DNA of 64,000 nucleotides from Devosia marina (GTDB taxonomy: Bacteria; Pseudomonadota; Alphaproteobacteria; Rhizobiales; Devosiaceae): the NCBI RefSeq assembly GCF_009758415.1, contig NZ_WQRF01000001.1:1488001-1552000 (forward strand), in the 5' to 3' direction. Below are positions 43,701-52,996 of this stretch, piece by piece. The position numbers were made by a program, and so were the translations under genes. The notes below the pieces were generated by a model that was not told where the DNA came from, did no database searches, and was given only the letters and a program-made list of their open reading frames with translations. Position 1 is the first letter of the stretch; the number at the start of each line of letters is the position of its first letter.

Positions 43701-46700
43701 GCGGCCGGACCGTGCCGACAATGGTGTCGTTACCGCCATTGGAACGGAATACTATGCGATGCGCTGAAGTCAGGGCCGAGAAATCGACGGTGTCATCTGC
43801 CGCACTGCCGTTGACGGTGATGGTCGAGAAGTTAAGGCTCGTTCCGAGGAAGTTGCCGATCACCAGAACTGTGTCACCGCCGGTCGCGCCGCCATTTGGT
43901 ACGCCGTTGCCGTCATTGGCTGACACCTCGAGCGTGTTGACGACGATCTCCTCGATATTGTCGAGCTCGGCGATAATGGATGCATTACTGGTGCCGTTCC
44001 TGGTGATGACTATTTCGGTGGCAGCGGCCAGGCCAGTCATGCCAGCCAAAACTGCTTCAGCCCTTGTATAGATGCGGAAGGTCTCGGCGCCGGCGTTGCC
44101 CGTTATAACAATGGTATCGTTGCCTGCGCCGCCGTCGATACGATCGCGGCCATCGCCAGTTCGCCAGATGATGGTGTCGTTGTCGTCGCCTCCATTGACC
44201 GTGTCGTTGCCGGTCCCTCCGGTCAAAATGTCGTCGCCGGAGCCCCCGTTAAGAGTATCGGCGCCACCATTGCCGTTGAGGATATCATTGCCGGCGGCAC
44301 CATTGAGGACGTCAGAGAGAAAGGACCCATTTGCAATATCGTCTCCGGCGGTGCCATTGAAGGGGCTCGGGGCAATTGGGCCGCGCGCCCAGTTGGCCCC
44401 CACAGGCGCCGTGGCGTCAGAGACCAGTGTTTCCAGATTTCCCCCTCCGTCTGTAAAGCTGACCGCAACCCTCAATTGCATTCCTGCAAAGGCATTGGCA
44501 GCATTGCCCAAAGGACCGAGATCGACATCGGTGGGCGTAAAGCTGGGGCTGTTGCCACCGAGAAGAGCCGGCACGTTTGCCCAGATGACCCCATCGACAG
44601 ATACCTGCCACTGAAAGCTGAGTGGGCCCACGCCATTTGCATCCGTGATTGAGGACACATCAACGGTGAGCGGCTGACCTTCGGTTGGCGTTAGATCACT
44701 GATGACCGGCGCACCCTGGGCTGGCTGGTTGATAAGATCGGCCAGCACAATGGTCTGGTCCCGGAATTGCAGCCGCTCGATATTGCGAAGAGTGTCCACC
44801 CCATCCGAGATCAGCCGACGACCGGTCACCGGATCAATATCGGCGGTAACATTCACATGAGCGACCGTGACCGAACCATCCGCGTTCAGGGTGACCGTAT
44901 AGTTTTCCGTGCCGTCATCGGCGAGGAAGTTGTCGTTGAAAACAGCGGTGTCGACGTCCTCGACGGCACCGTCATCGGCAATGATTTCGCGTACGATGTG
45001 CATTTGGCTGGGCACGATCGTCCGTGAAACCAGCAGTTCGAACAGCGACTTGCCGATCCAGGTCGGTGCAACCGCATCAACGGCGGTGAACACATGCTTG
45101 AGCGTGTAGATTGTTGCGATCTCGTTGGCAGCTGTGTTCTCAGCGCCCGGATCGGTCAGGCGGATCCGTACGTTGAGGCGAGCATTGCCGTCGATGAAGT
45201 CGTCACCTCCATTGCCCTGAAGGATGTCGCTCCCGCCACCGCCAAGCAAGATATTGCCACCGGTGAAGGCGACTATGTCTTCACTGGTCCCTACCGGGAC
45301 ACCGGACACCAGGTTGCCCAAGAGCTCGCGAAGACCTTCGATGCGATCCAGGCCAGCCTGGCTCAGCTCGTCCTTGAAGAACAGGGTTTCAGTGTTGTTG
45401 ACCGTGGGTATGGCTGGGGGAGTGCCAGCAACGCGATCATCGCCGCGCAGAGTGTCGTTGCCGTCGCCGCCCGAGAGTGCCTCGACCTTGTCAAAACGGT
45501 TTCGCAGGATATCGGCTTCTTCGGTGGTGAAGATGCGGATGCGCATGTCGGCATTGGCATCAAAAGTGGCGCCTTGGTAGCTGACCCAGTCAAAGCCGAA
45601 CATGCCTTCATTGCGCATGACGCTCTCGCCCTGCACCATGATGTCGTCACCCGACTCGGCGTCGAAGTCGTGCTCGTCCGAGCCGGCGAACATCACGTCA
45701 TGACCAAGAATTGTCGAGTTGAAGAATAGTTCGGAGTTGTCACCCGCGGTGGTGTCGAACCCCCCGCCAGCTTCTATCCAGTCGTCCCCTTCATTGCCGA
45801 GCAAGAAGTCCGCACCATCCCCGCCGAGGATGAAGTCATCGCCTTCACCGCCGAACACTTCGGTGTCGTCCTTACCGGCGAAGACAACATCTTTGCCTTC
45901 GCCGCCCATCAGGACGTCGAGTCCGTTGGAGCTGGCGATAACGTCGTCGCCGGCATCGCCCTTGATGAAGTCGCCCTCGTCTCCCTCATCGAGGATGATG
46001 TCATCGCCCGCCCCGCCCATGATGAGATCGACACCTTGGCCACCCTCAATATAGTCATTGCCGGCATCGCCCCAGATCGCATCGTCGCCGAGATCGCCGA
46101 TCAACACATCATTCGCTGAGGTGCCGCCCAGCACGACATGCTCGCCGCCAATGTAGCGGAGGTAATTGTCATAGTAGGCCTGAAAGGCGGCGGGCAGAGT
46201 CCGACCCACCTGGGTGAAACCAAGACCGGCCAAAACGTCATCGATGTCGTTGGGGTCCTTGCCAGGATCAGTGCCGTTATAGTCCTGCTGGTAGTTCTGG
46301 TTGACCTCCAGCACCAGGTCATACTTCGCGAACGAGTCGATGCCGATGTGATGGCGGATCACGTCATCAGCGGTGCCGCGAATGCCGTCCAGACCGGGTT
46401 CGGTCAGGTCCGTGTTGGCCATTATCATTTTGGAAAAGGCGTTGTTCTCCAGTGCGTCCAGGAAATTCAAGCCCTGTGTGCGCGTCAGGTAGTAGAATCG
46501 ATCCGCATCCTGCAGTGCCTCCATTTGCGCTTCGAACACTGCAGTGAATGTCGAACCAAGCATGCCGCCAAACAGCAAGATCTTCTCGGCAAGGCCGCCA
46601 ATCCACAAGTCGACGTCATTCAGGCCGCCCAGATTGCCGGAAAAAGTGCCCGTGCCGTTGATGAAGGAGTTGCGGTCCGCGATGTCGGTTGCGTTGCCGG

Positions 46701-49311
46701 CGGCATCGACACCGAACACCAGTTCCATTGCAACTTCGCGCTTCTCTGCAAGGGTGTCCGCTGCCAAAAGCAGGCTATGAGTGCCATAGGCGGCGACGAA
46801 GTTCACGACGGAGAGCGGGTTTTTTAGGCCCACCGCAAAGTCGGCCCAGTTGTTATAGGGTCTTAGGAAGCTATGACCCGTGGCAGAGAATAGTTGTTCG
46901 CGTGCCTGGTTTAAGGTCGGCATTCCGGTGTCTCGACCGCGAGCAATGTTTATTGCCGCGAGGTCGAGTGGCAGTCCAAGCAGGTTATTGCGCAAGGCAT
47001 CGACGACAAACTCGTCGATCGCATTGCCGCGCACATTCGTCAGCCCCCGGACAACGGCGCCCGCCGCTGCTTCACTGGATATGCCACCATCGTTGTCATA
47101 CTGCACCGGGTTGAGGAACGCCGCGATCAAGCCGCTATCGACTGTATTGAGAAAGGCGGTGTCGGCCGTACCGAGTGGATCATAAAACGCGCGCGGCAGA
47201 CTGTCAGTCAGCATCGAATGGCCAAACCGGTAAACCACATTCGCAAACTCAGCGAAAATTGCCGGATTGATGTCAGTGACGGAGTTGAAAACGAAGGGGT
47301 CGATCGCCGGCTGAATCTTGCGACCAAATTCTTCAAACACCAAATGCTGATACTGCATCTCGGTAGCAAAGCGGGCCGCCTGAAAGATGCGTTCGCCATC
47401 CCACGCAAGCGTTAGCCCGTTGATAAAGGCGTGCTTGTCGACGGCCGCATCCAGAGAGGCATGCAGGCTGGCCAGTTCGCCGGCGGTAAGGTCGGTCACC
47501 AGCCAGTCGTTAACAAAAGCAAGATCGCCTTCTTCCAGGATTTTGAGCTTCTGGACTACGGTCTGGCGATTATGTTCGGAGTGGAAAACATGGTGGACCG
47601 CGGTCAGGCCAAAGTTTTCGTTGCCGCGTCCGTCGCCAGTGATGAAATGACGATCGAGCAGTTCGTTGTCGTATTCAGTGCGAACGCCAAAAGCGTTGAG
47701 AGCCTGAGCATTCCCGGTGTCCCCATCCGCGTCTGCTGAAGTCCAGACGCTGTTGAGGGTGGCAGGGTTACGGTCAGGATCCACGAACACCGGTACGGCA
47801 TCGTGTGCGATGTCATCCAGGAATGCGTTGGAGATCTTCACGGCGACGTTCCACGTGGCTACGGGCGTCGTGAGGTTCCCCTCAATCGTCGTATCGTCGG
47901 CAGTATTGGGGATACCATCCAGGCCGATATTGGTCACAATCAGGGGCAATCCGTTCGGACCCCGGACGAATTCGCCATATGCGTCCGTGCGAAGCAATGG
48001 AACAGCGTGCACATCGCGGTCGTCCAGCTCTATCCCGAGCAAGCTCCGGGCTTGTTCCTTGATGTCGCCCCAGGTTGCCAGCCCACCCTGTTGGCCCTCA
48101 AGAAGCCGTCCCGTCGAGACAGGACCATTTGGGCCCATCACATATTCGCGCAGGAACACCTGATGCGAAGCGTGTGACGTATAGGTCTGGTTTTGGTCCA
48201 CATGCGGTGTAGTGACGTTTTTCTGCGTCGGGATACCGTTTTCATCAAGAACCGTCGTGGCTCTGGTCAGCGCCATGAAGCGCAGTTGCGGAGCCAAATC
48301 GTCGGCGGTACCGAGGATGCCATCAGCACCGAGCACCAGCGGATCATCGTTCTGGAGCGGGACATAGATGGTGCCATTGCCGCCCTTGCTGATCAGATCC
48401 AGTCCATGATCAAAGAACTGGCCAAAAAATGTCATCCAGGCGTTGAAGGGTGCGGAGATGCCTTCATCGGGCGCCACGTTGGGGATGATGAGTCCGTTGG
48501 TTTCATCGAGAATGCCCATGTCATGGGCCATCGCGAGGAATGCTCCATTCGGATCGGCTGAGGCAGCCTGGGCACTCGCAAGCGCTTGCTCAGCAATAGT
48601 GAGGGCGGCACCGGCATCCTGGATTGCATCCCAGGTAGTCGAGTCCAGCGGATCATAACCTGCCATCGCGGCCTGAAAATTCGTTTCGGCTACGGCCAGG
48701 TCCTGTTCCAACGTGGTCAGGTCCGCGCCACCGGCACCGCGTACGCTCAGTAATGCCGCGAGGTCGGCATAAGGGTCTTCCGAACCGGCGAAAACCAACG
48801 CAGCAAATATTGCAGCGGGGTTATTAATGCTCATGTCGGCGATGAGATTGGATATAATGCGAGGATCCGCATCGGCCACGTTGCCGGTATTTCCGCCATT
48901 GGCAGCGCCGGGGACGCCGTTGAGGATGCTATAATCGGTATTTGTGACTAAACCTCCGGGGCCGAAATTCATCGTGTCGCCATCGGCATCATTCATGTAG
49001 TTCGGAGACAGGAAGCGAGGCATTGGCTGGTCGGACGCGCCCCAGAGTTCCCGGCCTGCGACCAGGTTGTTGTAGCTCCCGTCAACTGTCCGAATGCCAA
49101 AAGGGGTCTTGGTGTCCGGAATGGCCCGCGGCCAACCGGCGTCACCCGTGAAGACCCCATTTGAATCGTAGAAGACGCCATCCGTAATCACTTCGCCGGA
49201 GGCAGGATCGATCCTGATCTCTGTCAGCGCGGCACCATTTGCATGTGCCTCACCAATCTTGATCTGCTTGAGAATGAATTGCAGGTCATTGAGGTTAAGT
49301 TCGATCGCCAT
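40705..49311 (-). CDS. giant RTX protein with two animal-type haem peroxidase domains (MopA-like)
   Basis: This is about 2868 residues. Peroxidase domain 1 (about 290-965) has the distal FGQFFDHGLD, the Arg region GDGRGNEN, the helix HSEHNR and the proximal-His RFGHSML. Domain 2 (about 2015-2490) repeats this with FGQYFDHGLD, GDGRANEN and RFGHSML. Between and after them are Ig-like segments (about 1530-1580) and three RTX blocks (about 1055-1190, 1647-1727, 2597-2710), plus an Asp/Glu-only linker (about 2517-2574). The ATG at 49311 follows GGAGGG; the reading to 49422 is a poorer start. No Sec signal is seen, in keeping with type I export. Bacterial RTX haem peroxidases of this build include the Mn(II)-oxidising MopA; substrate here is inferred. 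Confidence 0.9.
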   Translation of the reverse strand: MAIELNLNDLQFILKQIKIGEAHANGAALTEIRIDPASGEVITDGVFYDSNGVFTGDAGWPRAIPDTKTPFGIRTVDGSYNNLVAGRELWGASDQPMPRFLSPNYMNDADGDTMNFGPGGLVTNTDYSILNGVPGAANGGNTGNVADADPRIISNLIADMSINNPAAIFAALVFAGSEDPYADLAALLSVRGAGGADLTTLEQDLAVAETNFQAAMAGYDPLDSTTWDAIQDAGAALTIAEQALASAQAASADPNGAFLAMAHDMGILDETNGLIIPNVAPDEGISAPFNAWMTFFGQFFDHGLDLISKGGNGTIYVPLQNDDPLVLGADGILGTADDLAPQLRFMALTRATTVLDENGIPTQKNVTTPHVDQNQTYTSHASHQVFLREYVMGPNGPVSTGRLLEGQQGGLATWGDIKEQARSLLGIELDDRDVHAVPLLRTDAYGEFVRGPNGLPLIVTNIGLDGIPNTADDTTIEGNLTTPVATWNVAVKISNAFLDDIAHDAVPVFVDPDRNPATLNSVWTSADADGDTGNAQALNAFGVRTEYDNELLDRHFITGDGRGNENFGLTAVHHVFHSEHNRQTVVQKLKILEEGDLAFVNDWLVTDLTAGELASLHASLDAAVDKHAFINGLTLAWDGERIFQAARFATEMQYQHLVFEEFGRKIQPAIDPFVFNSVTDINPAIFAEFANVVYRFGHSMLTDSLPRAFYDPLGTADTAFLNTVDSGLIAAFLNPVQYDNDGGISSEAAAGAVVRGLTNVRGNAIDEFVVDALRNNLLGLPLDLAAINIARGRDTGMPTLNQAREQLFSATGHSFLRPYNNWADFAVGLKNPLSVVNFVAAYGTHSLLLAADTLAEKREVAMELVFGVDAAGNATDIADRNSFINGTGTFSGNLGGLNDVDLWIGGLAEKILLFGGMLGSTFTAVFEAQMEALQDADRFYYLTRTQGLNFLDALENNAFSKMIMANTDLTEPGLDGIRGTADDVIRHHIGIDSFAKYDLVLEVNQNYQQDYNGTDPGKDPNDIDDVLAGLGFTQVGRTLPAAFQAYYDNYLRYIGGEHVVLGGTSANDVLIGDLGDDAIWGDAGNDYIEGGQGVDLIMGGAGDDIILDEGDEGDFIKGDAGDDVIASSNGLDVLMGGEGKDVVFAGKDDTEVFGGEGDDFILGGDGADFLLGNEGDDWIEAGGGFDTTAGDNSELFFNSTILGHDVMFAGSDEHDFDAESGDDIMVQGESVMRNEGMFGFDWVSYQGATFDANADMRIRIFTTEEADILRNRFDKVEALSGGDGNDTLRGDDRVAGTPPAIPTVNNTETLFFKDELSQAGLDRIEGLRELLGNLVSGVPVGTSEDIVAFTGGNILLGGGGSDILQGNGGDDFIDGNARLNVRIRLTDPGAENTAANEIATIYTLKHVFTAVDAVAPTWIGKSLFELLVSRTIVPSQMHIVREIIADDGAVEDVDTAVFNDNFLADDGTENYTVTLNADGSVTVAHVNVTADIDPVTGRRLISDGVDTLRNIERLQFRDQTIVLADLINQPAQGAPVISDLTPTEGQPLTVDVSSITDANGVGPLSFQWQVSVDGVIWANVPALLGGNSPSFTPTDVDLGPLGNAANAFAGMQLRVAVSFTDGGGNLETLVSDATAPVGANWARGPIAPSPFNGTAGDDIANGSFLSDVLNGAAGNDILNGNGGADTLNGGSGDDILTGGTGNDTVNGGDDNDTIIWRTGDGRDRIDGGAGNDTIVITGNAGAETFRIYTRAEAVLAGMTGLAAATEIVITRNGTSNASIIAELDNIEEIVVNTLEVSANDGNGVPNGGATGGDTVLVIGNFLGTSLNFSTITVNGSAADDTVDFSALTSAHRIVFRSNGGNDTIVGTVRPQDVIELAPGEDVSDYTLVDNGNGTQTYSNGTHSVMFTGSVPPQFQNGPGNSGNLLDDEDIEDLLDMVRDPAFDRNSSGYGNNVDNPTWGAADHRFIRLTDAYFTDGATGIRQTALTPREISNILSNQDNDGDGIEESIVNAFGGTSLLTFFGQYFDHGLDFVAKGQPGSVYIGNVGPVPVNAPRSNIVLGTGVDPDGIPNNGDEVPAEYINHASPYVDQNQAYGSHDAITDILRRWEVGSDGGPVQTAYLLTGDADSTGYMLLPTLAHIRDNFRLMTGGGELTSDDVGNYQGTGQPLLIDFIPKFVTLPDGTESNYLDLDQIGHYFVAGDGRANENVMLTSIHTIWHRNHNFWVDELKARTNNEWTEQEYFEAARIRNIAEYQRVVFTEFITAMAGGFGDSDDNEHGFEGYDPTINASISVEFAQAAYRFGHSMLNETVSYVDENGALQEVSLVQAFLSPAQVVNLGVSNLLAGAIQVQHQAIDEDVVNALRNQLVGRPLDLAALNIFRGRDMGVAPFNVVRSQLYEQTHLSALKPYTGWADFALRNGISSVMLAKLQQAYPDGFDSMDLWVGGLLEKPVAGQLGSTFGYIFLEQLNRLQHGDRLYYLEIFDDSLFRGESSVTFADIIARNTGLTGLPDNVFDLDGSNAPENDDDHIFNSVDADDDAVGQDGNDDDDDDAAGQDDDDLEEDFEDEDDEGDEDDSGTDGSGLVAPVIGTPAGGVLMGTSGPDLIFGMSGVDFVIAGAGADIIRLGDGDDFADAGAGNDVVWSGTGDDDVLGGDGNDMLYGEAGDDWISGDAGNDMIDGGAGNDELYGGSGDDKFIGRINDGDDLIDGGAGIDTLDLGSMTEAVHVNLGTGIGGRGHVTGSQSGTDTLYGVENVTTGSGNDTIIASIAVNIMDGGAGEDVFVFGSAAAADGDTILNFEAGDKIDLSGMLAGGTSFSLVNGAPSAGQIALSHEVREDGEYTVVTGNVDGGDADFRISITGNHNLTSSDFNL

Positions 49312-49470
49312 CTGTCCCTCCTGTTCCAACAGCCAAACCGCCGAGACAGGGCTCGGGCCGGACACGACTGTGAATTGCTGGGGTTCAGTGTTGCTCTTGT
49401 CAGCAATTAAGCGATACTGCACATCGTCAGGTCATTTAATCTGTAAAAGGACCTATCCGGAGTTGAGACC

Positions 49471-50883
49471 TTGGTCGGTATTGGAACTAGACTTTGGTCT
49501 AAAGGAGGAATCCTTTTCAGATCAGTCGCAGCGCAATTTTTCATCGCTTCCGTAGTAACGATCTTTGCGTCAATGCTGGTTCTTGGGAGCTGGGTGAGCC
49601 ACCAGATCAAGCATTCAGTCCTGGTTACGACGGGCGTCCAGACAAGCCTGTTCGCGGAAACCATCTTGGCGCCGTTCGTGCAAAATCTGGAGGCGGGCGG
49701 AACCCTTGACGAAGCAAGCATCAATGCGATTGACGCGCTCCTGGGCGAGACGCCCTTTGCGGATCTCTACGTATCGATCAAAATCTGGCGGAGTGACGGC
49801 ATTGTACTCTACGCGACCAACCACGACCTAATCGGCCAGCTGTTCGATCCTATCTACGTGCGCGAGGCTGCCGCTGGAAAGATCGTGGCCCAATTCGAGA
49901 GCGTCTACCGTTCTGAACACGCTCATGAACGCTTGGTTGAAGACAAGCTGGTCGAGGTTTATGCACCTCTCTTTCGGACTGGGTCAGATGAGGTCCTCGC
50001 GATTGCGGAAACCTACGAGCGCGGTAGCGCGCTCTCGGACGCGTTGGATCAAAGCCAGCAGATGACCTGGCTCGTAGTCGCAACTGCGGCCACAGGGCTT
50101 GTCGGGTGTCTCTATTTGATCGTCTGGCGGGCGAGTCAAACCATCGTGGCGCAGCGGAAGCTTCTGCGGTCTCGAATTGTTCAGCAGAGCCGACTGGCGC
50201 AACAAAATAGAGCGTTGCGCCTGGCTGCGGATAAAGCCCGTCTCAATGCAAGCACTCAGACTGAGCACCACTTGAGCCGGATCGGCTCGGACTTGCACGA
50301 CGGCCCCCTTCAGTTGCTAACGCTGTCCACACTTAAATTGACCTCCGCAGTGAGAATTCTCCGAAACGCAGGAACTGACAGAAGTGTCATAGAGCAACAG
50401 ATCGAGACGGCTGTAGAGATGACCCAGAACGCCTTGGGTGAACTCCGCGCAATTGCAACCGGACTGAGCTTGCCAGAAATTGCCGGCCTGACTCTCCAAG
50501 AAACCATATATCGAGCGGTGGAGCGGCATAGGGCGCATACCGGGAACCATGTAGAACTGTCTGTGGTGGCGGTGCCCGAACCTGTCAGTGAAGCGCTAAA
50601 GACCTGCGCCTTTAGAGTCATACAGGAAGGCTTGAACAACGCCGCCAAACACTCGCCGAACGCCGCAACCACGGTAAGCGTCGCGCTCTCGGGTGATGCG
50701 GTCGAGATTCAGGTTCACGACGATGGACCGGGAGCTTTGAAGTCGCTTGAGCAACAGAATGGTCGGACCCAACTTGGGCTATCAGGTCTACGGAACCGTG
50801 TGGCCGCGCTGAACGGTGACGTCGAGTTTTCCTCGACACCGGGAGAAGGCACTTTGCTGAAGGTGATTTTGCCACTTAGTTAG
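49471..50883 (+). CDS. NarL-type sensor histidine kinase
   Basis: This is a 470-residue kinase with membrane helices near 18-40 and 195-215 bracketing a periplasmic sensor of about 150 residues. The HisKA_3 phosphorylation motif is SDLHDGPLQLL (His 276), and the HATPase domain is at about 375-470 (EGLNNAAKHS, HDDGPG). The start is uncertain: a TTG at 49471 with CCGGAG upstream is used, while AAAGGAGGAAT at 49500 has no usual start codon after it. It is divergent from the peroxidase gene and convergent with the response regulator gene, and probably its partner. Confidence 0.85.
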   Translation: MVGIGTRLWSKGGILFRSVAAQFFIASVVTIFASMLVLGSWVSHQIKHSVLVTTGVQTSLFAETILAPFVQNLEAGGTLDEASINAIDALLGETPFADLYVSIKIWRSDGIVLYATNHDLIGQLFDPIYVREAAAGKIVAQFESVYRSEHAHERLVEDKLVEVYAPLFRTGSDEVLAIAETYERGSALSDALDQSQQMTWLVVATAATGLVGCLYLIVWRASQTIVAQRKLLRSRIVQQSRLAQQNRALRLAADKARLNASTQTEHHLSRIGSDLHDGPLQLLTLSTLKLTSAVRILRNAGTDRSVIEQQIETAVEMTQNALGELRAIATGLSLPEIAGLTLQETIYRAVERHRAHTGNHVELSVVAVPEPVSEALKTCAFRVIQEGLNNAAKHSPNAATTVSVALSGDAVEIQVHDDGPGALKSLEQQNGRTQLGLSGLRNRVAALNGDVEFSSTPGEGTLLKVILPLS

Positions 50884-50984
50884 CAGGCCGTGGTCCAAAA
50901 GAGCGGGGCTTGCGACACTACCGGCGGAATGACCACTTTCCCGATCAATAGGCGATCCATAAAGCGGTAAAACCATCGCTTGCG

Positions 50985-51635
50985 TTAACCATCCAGCTCA
51001 CCGCGCTTCTGGGCAGCAAAAACAACCTCAAGTCGATTCTTGGCGTTCAACTTCGTCATCAAGCCGCTCATATAGTACTTTACGGTTTTTTCGCTGATTG
51101 ATAGATGGGTGGCAATCTCTCGATTGGTTCTCGCCTGCATCAGGTGCCCGATAATTTGCTTCTCTCGCACACTGAGACGAATGGCATTGCTAAGTCGGCT
51201 TCGCGCCTCCTTATCGCGCAGTCCGCCCAAAACCTGGCTTGCGAACTGTTTGGTAATGTACAGCTCCCCGCGCATCACAGTTTCCACAGCTTCAATTATC
51301 TCCTCAACCCGGCCGCCTTTAAGGACAAAGCCAGTGGCACCGGCGTCAAGCGCCTTCAGTACGGAGTCGGCGCTGGAAAAGGCCGTGAGCACGATGACAT
51401 GAACATCGGGGAAGGTGCGCGACACTCGCAAAATCATCGCGAAGACATCTCCCGGCATGGACAAATCGGTGATCAGAACATCCGGCCTGTGCGTCTCAAC
51501 GATCTCCATGGCAGCGTCCGCTGAAGCCCCTTCAGCGACGACGTCAAGATTCTGTTCGCTCGCGAAAATCGATGCCATGCCTTTCAGCAGGACGGGATGG
51601 TCGTCCGCGAAGGCAATTCTAAATGAGTCTTTCAT
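50985..51635 (-). CDS. LuxR/NarL family response regulator
   Basis: This is a 216-residue regulator with a receiver domain (phospho-acceptor Asp57 in LITDLSMPG, acid pair Asp11-Asp12) and a C-terminal LuxR helix-turn-helix (about 148-200, REIATHLSISEKTVKYYMSG). The start follows GAGGGCGAT. It faces the sensor kinase tail to tail with about 100 bp between them, an arrangement that still fits a cognate pair since the HisKA_3 and NarL families partner. The upstream region (51636-51794) has no gene and should hold its promoter. Confidence 0.9.
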   Translation of the reverse strand: MKDSFRIAFADDHPVLLKGMASIFASEQNLDVVAEGASADAAMEIVETHRPDVLITDLSMPGDVFAMILRVSRTFPDVHVIVLTAFSSADSVLKALDAGATGFVLKGGRVEEIIEAVETVMRGELYITKQFASQVLGGLRDKEARSRLSNAIRLSVREKQIIGHLMQARTNREIATHLSISEKTVKYYMSGLMTKLNAKNRLEVVFAAQKRGELDG

Positions 51636-51794
51636 ATCGCCCTCGCAGCACGCTATTCAATTGGGACGCTGCACCAATAGTAGACCTGAAGAGGTTGCTT
51701 GGCTACAATGTAGTTAAGGGATCGTTAATTACCTTTTCAGGACACCAGACCATCCATTGTAGACTGAACTGGACTTGTGCGACTTACCTTAACC

Positions 51795-52771
51795 TGAACC
51801 ACGCCGGCTTTGCCGGAGGCCATTTGGTCTAAGCTATGCGGCCATGGCCGGTTGATCCAGTGCGGCGTAGTAGTTGGCCTCGGCTTCGTCGAGCGGGATG
51901 TTTCCGATTGGCTCGAGCAGGCGCCGATTGTTGAACCAGTCGACCCATTCGAGGGTGGCAAACTCTGCCGCTTCATAGCTGCGCCAGGGACCGCGTCGAT
52001 GGATGACCTCTGCCTTGTAGAGACCGTTGATGGTCTCGGCCAAGGCATTGTCATAAGAGTCTCCAACGCTGCCCACTGAGGGCCCAATGCCGGCCTCGGC
52101 CAGGCGCTCGGTATAGCGGATGCTGACGTATTGCGCCCCGCGATCCGAATGATGAACCAGACCGCCGCTATGGACGGGACGGCGGTCGTGGATGGCCTGC
52201 TCGAGGGCGTCAAGAACGAAGCTGGCATGGGCCGTGCGACTGACCCGCCAGCCCACGATATAGCGGGCGTATACGGCGATCACTAAGGCTACATAGGCAA
52301 ACCCAGCCCACGTCGCCACATAGGTAAAATCGGAGACCCAGAGCCTGTTGGGCGCCGGGGCATGGAACTGGCGGTTGACGCGATCGAGCGGGCAAGGCGC
52401 CGCCTTGTCGCCGATCGTGGTGCGGACCGGTTTGCCGCGAATGACACCCTGTAGACCGAGGTCCCGCATCAGCCTTTGCACTGTACATCGCGCAACATCG
52501 AACCCTTCCCGCTGCATCTGTCGCCAAACCTTCCTGACGCCATAGGTCGAGAAGTTCTCGGCAAAGACCCGCATGACCTCAGGCTTGAGGGCTTCATCGC
52601 GCTGGGCACGGACAGACAGCCGCGAGGGATCAAGGCGTTGAGCGACATGCTCATGATAGGTGGATGGGGCGACTGGCAGGACCCTGCAGATCGGCTCGAC
52701 CCCGTAATGCCCACGATGTTCGGCGATCATCGCGTCAGTGGGCGGTCGAGCTCCCCTCAAGCGAAATATGC
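51795..52771 (-). mobile_element. truncated IS3-family element (IS51-like)
   Basis: The transposase OrfB is complete, but OrfA survives only as its last codons. The left end begins TGAACCACGCCGG at 51795, a typical IS51-group terminal repeat. The right end is lost: reading the OrfA frame gives AYFA, a TGA stop, then GELDRPLTR, after which sugar ABC ATPase sequence begins at 52772. The element is therefore probably immobile on its own. Confidence 0.7.
51834..52730 (-). CDS. IS3-family transposase OrfB
   Basis: This is a DDE transposase of 298 residues with the HTH_21 N-terminal region (YGVEPICRVLPVAPSTYHEH) and a catalytic core showing WVSDFTYVAT, HHSDRGAQY and the catalytic Glu in NALAETINGLYKAE. 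The ATG at 52730 is used, though in intact elements OrfB is expressed by frameshifting from OrfA. No internal stop is present, so the protein part is intact, but OrfA and the right end are missing. Confidence 0.88.
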   Translation of the reverse strand: MIAEHRGHYGVEPICRVLPVAPSTYHEHVAQRLDPSRLSVRAQRDEALKPEVMRVFAENFSTYGVRKVWRQMQREGFDVARCTVQRLMRDLGLQGVIRGKPVRTTIGDKAAPCPLDRVNRQFHAPAPNRLWVSDFTYVATWAGFAYVALVIAVYARYIVGWRVSRTAHASFVLDALEQAIHDRRPVHSGGLVHHSDRGAQYVSIRYTERLAEAGIGPSVGSVGDSYDNALAETINGLYKAEVIHRRGPWRSYEAAEFATLEWVDWFNNRRLLEPIGNIPLDEAEANYYAALDQPAMAA

Positions 52772-52996
52772 GCCACGCTTGAACGGGGCGTTGCCGGGCG
52801 CCTGGGCCAGCAGGCTCTCTCCATCGGCCAGCTTCGCATAGACGAACAGCTCGCTGCCCAGATATTCGACCAGGATGATGGTGCCTTCAACCGCGACATC
52901 ACCGGGATGTTTGAGCCCCAGATGCTCGGGCCGGATGCCTACCGTGACCGGTTCGCCGGTGCCCAGCCGCGCAGACCGCGTGCCCAATCCGCCCAA
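52772..52996 (-). pseudogene. C-terminal fragment of a MalK/UgpC-type ABC ATPase
   Basis: The fragment encodes VTVGIRPEHLGLKHPG, EGTIILVEYLGSELFVYAKL and NAPFKRG, which is the TOBE-domain end of a sugar-importer ATPase. The ATP-binding half is absent, and the downstream end is cut by the IS3 element. It may be what remains of an importer that once stood beside the trehalose genes. From 53000 to 53355 no gene is recognisable. Confidence 0.75.
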
